Assembly: GCF_009823805.1 (NCBI RefSeq)
Contig: NZ_WUEK01000008.1
Span: 62,001 to 126,000, forward strand
Reading direction: 5' to 3'
Length of the DNA stretch: 64,000 nt
From: Nocardioides flavescens
GTDB taxonomy: Bacteria; Actinomycetota; Actinomycetes; Propionibacteriales; Nocardioidaceae
The translations under genes and the position numbers were made by a program. This document shows positions 39,610 to 47,623 of the stretch, piece by piece (within the stretch, counting starts at the first letter, position 1; the number at the start of each line of letters is the position of its first letter). Below the pieces are notes generated by a model. It worked only from the letters and a program-made list of their open reading frames with translations, searched no databases and was not told the origin of the DNA.

Positions 39610-41219
39610 CGCAGCACGACCTCGAACGACGCGCCGCCGAGGGGGGAGCGCCCGGTGCCGACGCTCCCGTCGCGGCGGCGGGCGGTCTGGGCGACCAGCG
39701 CCAGGCCGAGGCCCCGCCCACCGGCGCCGGCCCCGCCGCCGGTGGCCTTGGTGCTCCACCCGCGCTCGAAGGCGTGGGCGAGGGCGTCGTCGTCGAGCCC
39801 GCACCCGCTGTCGCCGACGGTGACGACGACGGAGCCGTTCGGACCGGGGGAGCCGCCGAGCTCGACGTCGACCCGCCGCTGCCCGAGCGGCTGCTCGGCC
39901 ACGGCGTCGAAGGCGTTGTCGACGAGGTTGCCGAGCACGGTCACCAGGTCGCGGGCGGGTACGCCGGCCGGCGGGAGCGAGCCGCCGATGCGCAGCTCGA
40001 TGCCGCGCTCGGCGGCGTCGGCGTGCTTGCCGAGCAGCAGCGCCTCGACGACCGGGTCGCCGACGGCGTCGACCACGCGGTCAGTGAGCAGCTGCGCGAC
40101 CTGCAGCTCCTCGGTCGCGAAGTCGACGGCCTCCTCGACCCGGCCGAGCTCGATGAGCGAGACGACGGTGTGCAGCCGGTTGGCCGACTCGTGGCTCTGG
40201 GCGCGCAGCGAGTCGCTGAGCCCGCGCACGGCGTCGAGCTCGCCCGTGACCGCCCGCAGCTCGGTGTGGTCGCGCAGCGTCACCACCGCACCCACGTCGG
40301 CGCCCTTCCAGGTGGCGGGGGAGGACGAGACCACCAGCACCCGGTCGCCGGCGAGGTAGAGGTCGTCGGACTCCGCGGTGCGGTTGAGGGCGGCCGAGAC
40401 GAGGCCCGGGGCGAGGCCGAGCCCGTCGAGCCGTCGGCCCACGACGTCGTCCGGCAGGTCGAGCAGCCGCCGCGCCTCGTCGTTCGCGAGCTGCACCCGT
40501 CCGGAGGTGTCGAGCAGCAGCAGTCCCTCGCGCACGGCGCCGAGGACGGCGGTGTAGTACTCGTACATCCGGGTCAGCTCACGCGCCCCGAGCCCGTGGG
40601 TCTGCCGGCGCAGCCGCCGCCCGACGAGCCAGCTGCCCAGCAGGCCGACGCCCAGCACGAGCAGCGCGGCGATCGCGATGATCGTCAGGTCGCGGCGCAG
40701 CTGGCGGTCGATCGCCTGCACCGTGATGCCGACCGACACGAGCGCGACGACCGGGCCGTCGCCACCCTCGCGCACCGGCACGACGGCGCGCATCGAGGGC
40801 CCCAGCGTGCCGGTGTACTGCTGCGTGAAGGCCCGCCCCTGCGGCGCGTCGCCCACGTCGCCGACGAACCGCTTGCCGATGTTGGCCGGGTCGGGGTGGC
40901 TGTAGCGGATCCGCTCGGGCGACATCACCGTCACGAAGTCGACGCCGGTGTCGGTGCGCACCTGCTCGGCGAAGGGCTGGATGGTCGCGCTCGGGTCGGG
41001 CGTCGCGAGCGCCTCGTCGATGGTGGGGGAGTCGGCCACCGCGCGCGCGACGGCGAGCGCGCGGTCGGTCGCGGAGGTGCGCACGTCCCGACGCGCGTCG
41101 TACGTCGCCAGGGTGCTCGCGCCGACGACGAGCAGCAGCACGAGCCCGACCTGCAGCAGCAGGACCTGCCGGGCCAGCGGGAGCTCGCTCGCCCTCCCGA
41201 GCCGCGGGCGTCGTCGCAT
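39606..41219 (-). CDS. Sensor histidine kinase, CitA/DcuS type
   Basis: A 537-residue membrane kinase. A first membrane helix (about 18-40) and a second (about 175-200) enclose an extracytoplasmic PAS-like (PDC/CACHE) sensor of about 135 residues, with DFVTVMSPERIRYSHPDPAN. A cytoplasmic PAS domain (about 225-300; GLLLLDTSGRVQLANDEARR) precedes the SpoOB-like phospho-acceptor His in AQSHESANRLHTVVSL and the ATPase domain (TVLGNLVDNAFDAV, GDSGCGLDDD, GRGLGLALVAQ). CitA/DcuS kinases sense citrate or C4-dicarboxylates, and the symporter next door fits. CACAAT ends 7 nt before the ATG at 41219, suggesting a leaderless start. Confidence 0.9.
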   Translation of the reverse strand: MRRRPRLGRASELPLARQVLLLQVGLVLLLVVGASTLATYDARRDVRTSATDRALAVARAVADSPTIDEALATPDPSATIQPFAEQVRTDTGVDFVTVMSPERIRYSHPDPANIGKRFVGDVGDAPQGRAFTQQYTGTLGPSMRAVVPVREGGDGPVVALVSVGITVQAIDRQLRRDLTIIAIAALLVLGVGLLGSWLVGRRLRRQTHGLGARELTRMYEYYTAVLGAVREGLLLLDTSGRVQLANDEARRLLDLPDDVVGRRLDGLGLAPGLVSAALNRTAESDDLYLAGDRVLVVSSSPATWKGADVGAVVTLRDHTELRAVTGELDAVRGLSDSLRAQSHESANRLHTVVSLIELGRVEEAVDFATEELQVAQLLTDRVVDAVGDPVVEALLLGKHADAAERGIELRIGGSLPPAGVPARDLVTVLGNLVDNAFDAVAEQPLGQRRVDVELGGSPGPNGSVVVTVGDSGCGLDDDALAHAFERGWSTKATGGGAGAGGRGLGLALVAQTARRRDGSVGTGRSPLGGASFEVVLR

Positions 41220-41227
41220 GCCAGGGA

Positions 41228-41262
41228 TTGTGGCACCGATCTCACGAACTCAACGACCACAA
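41228..41262. promoter_or_regulatory. Inverted repeat between the sensor kinase and dicarboxylate transporter genes
   Basis: TTGTGG (41228-41233) and CCACAA (41257-41262) form an inverted repeat with a 23-nt spacer in the 124-nt divergent gap. The left arm overlaps the CACAAT -10-like box of the kinase gene. It could be the binding site of the response regulator, for feedback control, and for activation of the symporter gene. This is position-based inference. Confidence 0.35.
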
Positions 41263-41343
41263 CGGTGACCGCCCTCACACGACGACGCAATCTGAGACCC
41301 ACGTCACGCCGGGTGGTCCGGCGCAGAACCGCAGGAGGAACAC

Positions 41344-42726
41344 ATGGCGAGCCACACCTCGACGGCCTCGGGGCACGCCCCCAAGAGCCGCACGCACTAC
41401 CTCTACATCGCGGTGATCGTCGCCGTGGGGCTCGGCATCCTGGTGGGCGTCGTCGCGCCGGAGTTCGCCAAGCAGCTCAAGCCGATCGGCACCGGCTTCG
41501 TCGACCTGATCCGGATGATGATCCAGCCGGTCATCTTCTGCACGATCGTCATCGGCGTCGGCTCGGTCGCGAACGCCGCCAAGGTGGGTCGGGTCGGGGG
41601 CCTCGCCCTCGGCTACTTCATCACGATGTCGACGTTCGCCCTGGCCATCGGGATGGTCGTCGGCAACCTCATCAAGCCCGGTGACGGCCTGCGCCTCGAC
41701 CCGGCCGCCGTCGACGCCGGCCGCGAGCTGGCCGCGACCGGCCACGGCAGCACCACCGAGTTCCTCCTCGGCATCATCCCCGACTCGCTGCTCTCCTCGC
41801 TGACCAGCGGCTCGGTCCTGCAGACGCTGTTCGTCGCGCTGCTCGTCGGCTTCGCCCTGCAGCAGATGGGCTCGGCCGGCAAGCCGATCCTGCGCGGCAT
41901 CACGCACGTGCAGCGCCTGGTCTTCCGCGTGCTGTCGATGATCATGTGGGCCGCCCCCGTCGGCGCCTTCGGCGCGATGGCCGCGGTGATCGGCGAGACC
42001 GGAATCGGCGCCCTGAAGAGCCTCGCGATCCTGATGGTCGCCTTCTACCTCACCTGCGCGATCTTCGTCTTCGTCGTCCTGGGCACGCTGCTCAAGGTCG
42101 TCACCGGCATCAACATCTTCAAGCTCCTGGCCTACCTCGGCCGCGAGTTCCTGCTCATCGTCTCGACCTCGTCCTCCGAGTCGGCCTTGCCCCGCCTGAT
42201 CGCCAAGATGGAGCACGCCGGCGTCGACAAGCCGACCGTGGGCGTCGTCGTGCCCACCGGCTACTCCTTCAACCTCGACGGCACGGCGATCTACCTGACG
42301 ATGGCCTCGCTGTTCATCGCCGAGGCGCTGGGCGACCCGCTGTCGATCGGGGAGCAGGTCTCGCTGCTCGTCTTCATGGTCATCGCCTCCAAGGGCGCCG
42401 CGGGCGTCACCGGCGCCGGCATGGCCACCCTCGCCGGTGGCCTCAGCTCGCACCGCCCCGAGCTGGTCGACGGCGTGGGCCTGATCGTCGGCATCGACCG
42501 GTTCATGTCGGAGGCCCGCGCGGTCACCAACTTCGCCGGCAACGCCGTCGCGACCGTCCTCGTGGGCCACTGGACCCACAGCCTCGACCGCGACAAGCTC
42601 GACCGCGTCCTCGCCGGTCAGGACCCCTTCGACGAGACCACGATGCTCGACGACGAGGACCTGCACGACGACGTCGACGCCGAGCAGCCCGCGCAGGCGG
42701 CCGAGCGCGAGGCTGTCCGCGCCTGA
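41344..42726 (+). CDS. dctA: C4-dicarboxylate:cation symporter (DctA type)
   Basis: A 460-residue member of the dicarboxylate/amino acid:cation symporter family. It has about eight membrane helices plus two re-entrant hairpins. The first hairpin carries the serine-rich TSSSESALPRLI, and the following motif VPTGYSFNLDGTAIYLTM is diagnostic. FMVIASKGAAGVTGAGMATL is the second hairpin, and DRFMSEARAVTNFAGNAVAT the substrate-binding helix with Asp and Arg typical of DctA. The acidic tail is unusual but unremarkable. ATG 41344 has AGGAGGAAC upstream. It is controlled, presumably, by the divergent two-component system. Succinate, malate and fumarate are the expected substrates. Confidence 0.92.
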   Translation: MASHTSTASGHAPKSRTHYLYIAVIVAVGLGILVGVVAPEFAKQLKPIGTGFVDLIRMMIQPVIFCTIVIGVGSVANAAKVGRVGGLALGYFITMSTFALAIGMVVGNLIKPGDGLRLDPAAVDAGRELAATGHGSTTEFLLGIIPDSLLSSLTSGSVLQTLFVALLVGFALQQMGSAGKPILRGITHVQRLVFRVLSMIMWAAPVGAFGAMAAVIGETGIGALKSLAILMVAFYLTCAIFVFVVLGTLLKVVTGINIFKLLAYLGREFLLIVSTSSSESALPRLIAKMEHAGVDKPTVGVVVPTGYSFNLDGTAIYLTMASLFIAEALGDPLSIGEQVSLLVFMVIASKGAAGVTGAGMATLAGGLSSHRPELVDGVGLIVGIDRFMSEARAVTNFAGNAVATVLVGHWTHSLDRDKLDRVLAGQDPFDETTMLDDEDLHDDVDAEQPAQAAEREAVRA

Positions 42727-42740
42727 CGCACCGCTCACGT

Positions 42741-42785
42741 CACCGGCCCGTCGCGTCCCTGGGGGGGGAACGCGACGGGCCGGTG
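42741..42785. terminator. Bidirectional hairpin terminator after dctA
   Basis: A perfect 16-bp stem (CACCGGCCCGTCGCGT at 42741-42756 with its complement at 42770-42785) and a 13-nt loop containing a run of Gs. It sits 15 nt after the dctA stop and 17 nt before the stop of the converging acyl-CoA dehydrogenase gene. Confidence 0.75.
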
Positions 42786-42802
42786 CCGTCGTCAGGTGGA
42801 CC

Positions 42803-44497
42803 TCAGGCCGGGGTCGGGGTGGTTCGCTCGACGATCCCGCGCAGGTCGCCGCCGGCCAGCGCGCCGAACGTGCCGTCGTACGACGACCCGAGGCGCGAGG
42901 CGCAGAAGACGTCGGCCACCTCGGCCGGAGCGAACCGCACCAGCAGCGAGCCCTGGAGCACCGCGGCCATTCGGCCGGCGAGGCGGCGCGCCTGCACCTC
43001 GAGCTGGTCGGGGTCACCGAGCAGGGTGCCGAGCAGACCCAGCGTGTCGTCGACGGCCCGGTCCAGGCGGGCGTCGCCGCCGCGGGCCAGACCGACCTCG
43101 GTGATCCAGGCGTCGAGCGCCTCGGGCTCGCGGCCGAGGGCTCGCAGCACGTCGAGCGCGTTGACGTTGCCCGAGCCCTCCCACACCGAGTTGAGCGGCG
43201 CCTCGCGGTAGAGCAGCGGCATCGTCGACTCCTCGACGTAGCCGTTGCCGCCCAGGCACTCCAGGGCCTCCGCGGTCATCGCGGGGGTGCGCTTGCAGAC
43301 CCAGAACTTCGCCAGCGGCAGCGCCAGGCGTCGCAGCGCCGCCTCGTGCGGATCGTGCAGGCGGTCGACGGCCGCGGCGAGGCGGATCGCGAGCGCGGTG
43401 GCGGCCTCGCTCTCGACCGCCAGGTCGGCGACGACGTTGCGCATCAGCGGCTTGTCGGCGAGCAGCGAGCCGAACGCCGAGCGGTGCGCGACGTGCCAGG
43501 CGGCCTCGGAGACCGCGCGTCGCATCAGCGAGGCGGAGCCGAGGACGCAGTCGAGGCGCGTGGCGGCCACCATCTCGATGATGGTGCGGACCCCGCGGCC
43601 CTCGTCACCCAGCCGGATCGCCACCGTGCCGTCGAACTCCAGCTCGGAGGAGGCGTTGGAGCGGTTGCCGAGCTTGTCCTTGAGGCGCACGACGTCGAGC
43701 GGGTTGCGGGTGCCGTCGGGGAGCACCCGCGGCACGACGAAGCACGTCACCCCGCCCTCGGTCTGCGCCAGCACCAGGAAGACGTCGTTCATCGGGGCCG
43801 AGGTGAACCACTTGTGCCCGTGCAGGGTGTAGGTGCCGTCCGACTGCGGCACGGCCCGCGTGACGTTGGCCCGCACGTCGGAGCCGCCCTGCTTCTCGGT
43901 CATCCCCATCCCGCACAGCGCGCCGCGCTTGTCCTGGACCGGGCGCAGCCCGGGGTCGTACGCCGTCGAGGCGAGCAGCGGCGTCCACTCCTTGGCCAGC
44001 GCGTCGTCGGCGCGCAGGGCGGGCACGGCGGCGTAGGTCATCGAGACCGGGCAGCCGTGCCCGGGCTCGGTGTGGGACCACGCCATGAACCCGGCCGCGC
44101 GCCGTACGTGGGCGTGCGCGTCGCCGTCGGCCTGTCGCTCCCAGGCCGCGGCCGCGAGGCCGTGACCGACGGCGCGTTCCATCAGCCAGTGCCAGGACGG
44201 GTGGAACTCGACCTCGTCGACGCGGTGGCCGTAGCGGTCGTAGGCCCGCAGCTGCGGGTGGTGCTCGTTGGCCAGGCGTCCGTGCTCGCGCGCCTCGGCG
44301 CTGCCGGCCTCGCGGCCGAGGTCGTGCAGCCCGTCGAGGGTCTCGGTCGAGCCGTGGCGCACGACGGCCTCGCTGAGAGCGAGGTCGGCGCCGACGACGT
44401 CGTGGCCCACCAGGGGCGGGGCCTGGTTGAGCACCTCGCGGCGAGACGCCGTGCGACGACCGTCACCGCTGCTGCTTGCGGCGTTCTGCGGAGCCAT
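42803..44497 (-). CDS. Acyl-CoA dehydrogenase family protein, AidB-like
   Basis: A 564-residue flavoprotein. GALCGMGMTEKQGGSDVRAN and YTLHGHKWFTSAPMNDVFLV give the FAD and substrate binding pattern, and ECLGGNGYVEESTMPLLYRE followed by APLNSVWEGSGNV is characteristic of the AidB branch. E. coli AidB is part of the adaptive response to alkylation and binds DNA; the C terminus here has similar length. Whether this protein acts on acyl-CoA or in DNA protection is open. ATG 44497 lies inside a palindrome shared with the divergent gene and has TACGGT 6 nt upstream, so it is probably leaderless. Confidence 0.88.
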   Translation of the reverse strand: MAPQNAASSSGDGRRTASRREVLNQAPPLVGHDVVGADLALSEAVVRHGSTETLDGLHDLGREAGSAEAREHGRLANEHHPQLRAYDRYGHRVDEVEFHPSWHWLMERAVGHGLAAAAWERQADGDAHAHVRRAAGFMAWSHTEPGHGCPVSMTYAAVPALRADDALAKEWTPLLASTAYDPGLRPVQDKRGALCGMGMTEKQGGSDVRANVTRAVPQSDGTYTLHGHKWFTSAPMNDVFLVLAQTEGGVTCFVVPRVLPDGTRNPLDVVRLKDKLGNRSNASSELEFDGTVAIRLGDEGRGVRTIIEMVAATRLDCVLGSASLMRRAVSEAAWHVAHRSAFGSLLADKPLMRNVVADLAVESEAATALAIRLAAAVDRLHDPHEAALRRLALPLAKFWVCKRTPAMTAEALECLGGNGYVEESTMPLLYREAPLNSVWEGSGNVNALDVLRALGREPEALDAWITEVGLARGGDARLDRAVDDTLGLLGTLLGDPDQLEVQARRLAGRMAAVLQGSLLVRFAPAEVADVFCASRLGSSYDGTFGALAGGDLRGIVERTTPTPA

Positions 44498-44518
44498 GGA
44501 CCTACCGTAGGTCCATGG
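44494..44518. promoter_or_regulatory. 25-bp palindrome carrying two facing leaderless promoters and both start codons
   Basis: Arms CCATGGACCTAC and GTAGGTCCATGG are perfect complements around a single C at 44506. The minus-strand ATG (44497-44495) and plus-strand ATG (44515-44517) lie in the arms. On the plus strand TACCGT (44503-44508) and on the minus strand TACGGT (44509-44504) are -10 boxes 6 nt from each start codon and overlap by five bases. Predicted transcription starts are 18 bp apart. Confidence 0.75.
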
Positions 44519-45537
44519 TCGCGGAGCGGGAGTCCCTCGACCGCCGCGCCGGTCTCAGCGCCGGTCTCAGCGCTGATCGGAGCGCTGATCCCCGGGTCGA
44601 GCCCTCGCTGACCCGCGGGCAGCTGCGCGGCCGGGCCCTCGCCGTCGGGCTCCAGCTGCGCGGCAGTCGCGCCGGGTCGGTGCTCTGGCGGCTCGTGGTG
44701 AGCACCGTGAGCTCGTGCCTGCGCTACCGCGTGACCGGCCTCGCCGCGGAGGCGGCGTTCTTCGCGGTGCTGTCCGTGCCGCCGCTGCTCTTCGCCCTCG
44801 CGGGCGCCATCGGCTACGTCACCAGCCAGTTCGACCCCGGTCAGGTGATGCAGATGCGCGACGGCATCCTCGACCTGTCGGGGCGCTTCCTGACCGAGCG
44901 CGCGGTGGACAAGGTGATCGAGCCGACGCTGGACGACGTGCTGCGCGGCGGTCGCTTCGACGTCATCTCGGTGGGCTTCGTGCTCGCCCTCTGGTCGGGC
45001 TCGCGCGCCCTCAACGTCTTCATCGACACCATCACGATCATGCACGGGCTCGGCGGCGACCGCGGGATCGTCAAGACGCGGGCGCTGGCCTTCGTGCTCT
45101 ACGTGCTCGCGCTCGTCACCGGCACGGCGGCGCTGCCGCTCATGCTCGCTGGTCCACGCCTGGTCCGCGACGCGCTGCCCGACCGCTTCGACGTGCTGCT
45201 CGTCTTCTACTGGCCCGTGATCGCCGTCGTCTGCATCTGCTTCTTGGCCACGCTCTACCACCTCTCGGTCCCGGTGCGGACCCGCTGGCGGTTCAACCTG
45301 CCCGGGGCGGTCTTCTCGCTGGTGGCGTGGATCGTCGGCAGCTACGTCCTGCGCTGGGTGCTGACCGAGACGGCGGCCGGATCGCGCTCGGTCTACGGAC
45401 CGCTGGCGGCGCCGATCGCGGTGCTGCTGTGGCTCTACGTGGTGGCGATCGCCGTGCTCATCGGCGCGGCGGTCAACGCGGCGTTCGACCAGGTGCTCGC
45501 CGGTGAGCGGGCAGCCTCGCGCGCGGGGCGCGAGTGA
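44515..45537 (+). CDS. YihY/virulence factor BrkB family membrane protein
   Basis: A 340-residue integral membrane protein with about six helices. AAEAAFFAVLSVPPLLFALA, the region around SGSRALNVFIDTITIMHGL, and YGPLAAPIAVLLWLYVVAIA followed by VLIGAAVNAAF are the typical YihY blocks. The family has been described as RNase BN in error, so no nuclease role is implied; some members are linked to lipid or envelope functions. ATG 44515 is set by the TACCGT box 6 nt upstream. An upstream ATG-like frame start is antisense to the AidB-like gene. Confidence 0.9.
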   Translation: MVAERESLDRRAGLSAGLSADRSADPRVEPSLTRGQLRGRALAVGLQLRGSRAGSVLWRLVVSTVSSCLRYRVTGLAAEAAFFAVLSVPPLLFALAGAIGYVTSQFDPGQVMQMRDGILDLSGRFLTERAVDKVIEPTLDDVLRGGRFDVISVGFVLALWSGSRALNVFIDTITIMHGLGGDRGIVKTRALAFVLYVLALVTGTAALPLMLAGPRLVRDALPDRFDVLLVFYWPVIAVVCICFLATLYHLSVPVRTRWRFNLPGAVFSLVAWIVGSYVLRWVLTETAAGSRSVYGPLAAPIAVLLWLYVVAIAVLIGAAVNAAFDQVLAGERAASRAGRE

Positions 45538-45557
45538 GACGACCGGGTGAGATGACC

Positions 45558-45563
45558 TAGGTT
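45558..45563 (+). promoter_or_regulatory. -10 box of a leaderless promoter before the potassium channel gene
   Basis: TAGGTT, then seven bases (GGCGCCC), then the GTG at 45571. No ribosome-binding site is seen. Confidence 0.5.
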
Positions 45564-45570
45564 GGCGCCC

Positions 45571-46659
45571 GTGGTCGACGCGAGCGCTCCGTCCCGCGCA
45601 GGACGGGTCTCCCTGCCCGAGCGGACGCGCTCGCCGTGGTGGGAGCTGACCCGGCGCCTGCTCCTGGCGCTGTCGATCCTCGTCGGCACCGTGGCGCTGG
45701 TCTGGTTCGACCGCGACGGCTACGTCGACAACTCCGATCCGGCCAACCGCGTCAGCCTCATCGACGCGCTCTACTACACGACCGTCACGCTCAGCACGAC
45801 CGGCTACGGCGACATCGCTCCGGCGAGCGACACCGCCCGGCTCGTCAACGCCTTCGTCATCACCCCGGCCCGCATCGCCTTCCTGGTGCTGCTGATCGGC
45901 ACCACCCTGGAGGTGCTCGCCTCGCAGGGCCGCGAGCAGTTCCGCATCTCCCGCTGGAGGAAGTCCATGGGCCACCACGTGGTCGTCATCGGCTACGGCA
46001 CCAAGGGCCGCAGCGCCGTCGAGACGCTCGTCAGCAGCGGTCAGGACCGCGAGTCGGTCGTGGTCGTCGACCCGGGCGCGACGGCGCTCGCCGAGGCCCA
46101 CGCCGACGGCCTGGCCGTCGTGACCGGCGACGCGACCCGCCGCGACGTGCTGCGCCGCGCGGGCGTCGCCGACGCCGACCAGGTCATCATCACGACCAAT
46201 CGCGACGACTCCAACGTGCTCGCGATCCTCACCGTGCGCCAGCTCAACCCCGACGTCTACATAGTCTCCTCGGCCCGCGAGCACGAGAACGCCCCGCTGA
46301 TGAAGCAGTCGGGCGCCAACTCGGTGATCACCTCCTCCGACGCCGTCGGCCGGCTGCTCGGCGTCTCGTCGATCTCCCCGACGCTCGGCTCGGTGATGGA
46401 GGACCTGCTCAGCTACGGCGAGGGCCTCGAGGTCGCCGAGCGCGACCTGCTGGTCTCGGAGGTGGGCAAGCAGCCGCAGTCGCTGCCCGACCAGGTCATC
46501 GCGGTCGTGCGCGACGAGAAGGTCTACCGCTACTTCGACCCGGTGGTCACTCAGCTGGCGCGCGGCGATCGGCTGGTCGTCGTACGTCCGGCCCGCGAGC
46601 TGCCCTGGGCGCCGCGGCCCGGCACGCACGACGAGGAGCTGGCCTCCGACGACGACTGA
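45571..46659 (+). CDS. Two-helix potassium channel with TrkA-N (RCK) domain
   Basis: A 362-residue channel subunit. A first membrane helix (about 27-47), the pore filter TTGYGD at residues 76-81 and a second helix (about 92-115) are followed by a Rossmann RCK domain beginning HHVVVIGYGTKGRSAVETL, with VVVVDPGATALAEAHADG and VVTGDATRRDVLRRAGV. A C-terminal RCK-C like part follows. Such channels open in response to nucleotides or cations and set membrane potential. Tetramer formation is assumed from the family. It may run with the preceding YihY gene, but it has its own -10 box. A hairpin follows 19 nt after the stop. Confidence 0.93.
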   Translation: MVDASAPSRAGRVSLPERTRSPWWELTRRLLLALSILVGTVALVWFDRDGYVDNSDPANRVSLIDALYYTTVTLSTTGYGDIAPASDTARLVNAFVITPARIAFLVLLIGTTLEVLASQGREQFRISRWRKSMGHHVVVIGYGTKGRSAVETLVSSGQDRESVVVVDPGATALAEAHADGLAVVTGDATRRDVLRRAGVADADQVIITTNRDDSNVLAILTVRQLNPDVYIVSSAREHENAPLMKQSGANSVITSSDAVGRLLGVSSISPTLGSVMEDLLSYGEGLEVAERDLLVSEVGKQPQSLPDQVIAVVRDEKVYRYFDPVVTQLARGDRLVVVRPARELPWAPRPGTHDEELASDDD

Positions 46660-46677
46660 GGCAACGGCTGGGGCCGG

Positions 46678-46829
46678 GGCGGACGACGTCCGCCGCAAAA
46701 GGCCCAGAAATGAGTCGAACCGCTGGAGTCTCGGGTCACCAGCGGTTCAACGAGGTGAACACTAGCGACCCGGTGGGTGCCGCGGAAGTCCCCGCGGCCC
46801 CGTGGGGCCGAAATGACCCGAACGGGTCA
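46678..46829 (+). terminator. Terminator and further hairpins after the potassium channel gene
   Basis: GGCGGAC-GAC-GTCCGCC (46678-46694) followed by AAAAGG is a likely terminator. Two more strong stems follow: GAACCGCTGG with its complement around a 12-nt loop (46717-46748), and TGACCCG-AA-CGGGTCA (46814-46829). From 46660 to 47077 there is no gene; this part is hairpin-rich and the rest is repeat. Confidence 0.5.
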
Positions 46830-46879
46830 CGTGAACCACCTGTCCCGGTGAGCGAGGGCGGCCGCTGAGTCTCTTCGTC

Positions 46880-47060
46880 GGTGGTCGAGGAGGGCCGCCG
46901 CCCGACGCCTCGGTGGTTGAGGAGGGCCGCTGGCCGGTCCTCCCGGTGGTTGAGGAGGGCCGCTAGGCCTGTCTCGAAACCACATTCGCCGCAGGTGGTT
47001 TCGAGACAGGACTTCGTCCTTCCTCAACCACCGGGACCGACCTCCGGGCTCGACCACCGG
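46880..47060. repeat. Dispersed hairpin repeat, locus 3 (two complete and several partial units)
   Basis: Partial copies GGTGGTCGAGGAGGGCCGC (46880) and GGTGGTTGAGGAGGGCCGC (46911) precede a complete unit at 46945-46983 with inner stem GGCC-GCTA-GGCC. A complete unit in the other orientation at 46995-47034 has inner stem GGAC-TTC-GTCC, identical to one at locus 1. A degenerate CTCGACCACCGG follows at about 47049. Confidence 0.8.
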
Positions 47061-47077
47061 GGACCGACCTCCGGGGC

Positions 47078-47326
47078 CTACCTGTGCTGGCGGCGCTCCT
47101 GGCGCTGCCGCTGGCGGACGAGCCGCTGGCGCCGGAGGCGGCGGACGAGCAGCGGGTCGAGCTCGAGGGCCTCGGGGTGGTCGAGGAGCGCGTTGAGGGC
47201 CTGGTAGTACTCCTGCGGGCTCAGGGCGAGCCGGTCGCGGACGGCGGCGTCCTTGGCGTCGGAGTGCTTCCACCAGGCGCGCTCGAAGGCGAGGACCTCA
47301 CGGTCGCGCGCGGAGAGGTCGGGCAT
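47078..47326 (-). CDS. DUF3263 protein
   Basis: An 82-residue protein starting PDLSARDREVLAFERAWWKH, with VRDRLALSPQEYYQALNALL and DPLLVRRLRRQRLVRQRQRQ. This is the pattern of DUF3263, a small actinobacterial family with a helix-turn-helix-like core and basic tail, suggesting nucleic acid binding. ATG 47326; GAGGA about 12 nt upstream is a weak ribosome-binding site, and GAGGAT could instead be a -10 box 7 nt away. Its 3' end abuts the repeat locus. Function unknown. Confidence 0.85.
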   Translation of the reverse strand: MPDLSARDREVLAFERAWWKHSDAKDAAVRDRLALSPQEYYQALNALLDHPEALELDPLLVRRLRRQRLVRQRQRQERRQHR

Positions 47327-47623
47327 GGGCTCGATCCTCGCACCGCCACCAGGCCCGTCCGCGCCGGGCCCACTGGTCCAGGCCGGAGAGGTCAGGGTGA
47401 CCCAGGTCTCGCGCGCCGGTAAAGAGGAAGTGAAACCGGGCTCCCGGACTCAACGATCCGTCAACATCTTCACCGGGCTCACACGTCCGAAAAGGGCCTC
47501 TGACCTGCGACGAAAGGGTGTCTGTTACCTCTGCGTAGCACTTGGAGAGGACACCCCAGCGGGCATACGTTCTCCACATCGGCTGGACCGTGGGGGACCA
47601 GTCAGCACATGGGGGTAACACAC
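47327..47623 (+). promoter_or_regulatory. Gap upstream of the glycosyltransferase gene
   Basis: A gene-free stretch of about 300 nt that is less GC-rich than its surroundings. It contains an A-rich patch near 47420 and TAGCAC near 47535 as a possible -10. The first potential ATG (47609) lies directly before GGGGG, which suits the ATG at 47624 as a ribosome-binding site. No convincing regulator motif is seen. Confidence 0.3.

Noticed and set aside
44515..45537. Annotation of the YihY protein as ribonuclease BN
   Set aside because: RNase BN activity belongs to the ElaC/RNase Z family. The YihY name came from an earlier mistake.
46660..46879. A structured RNA gene in the hairpin-rich region after the potassium channel
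   Set aside because: Several strong stems exist, but no known RNA family pattern or promoter was recognised, so it is listed only as terminator and hairpins.
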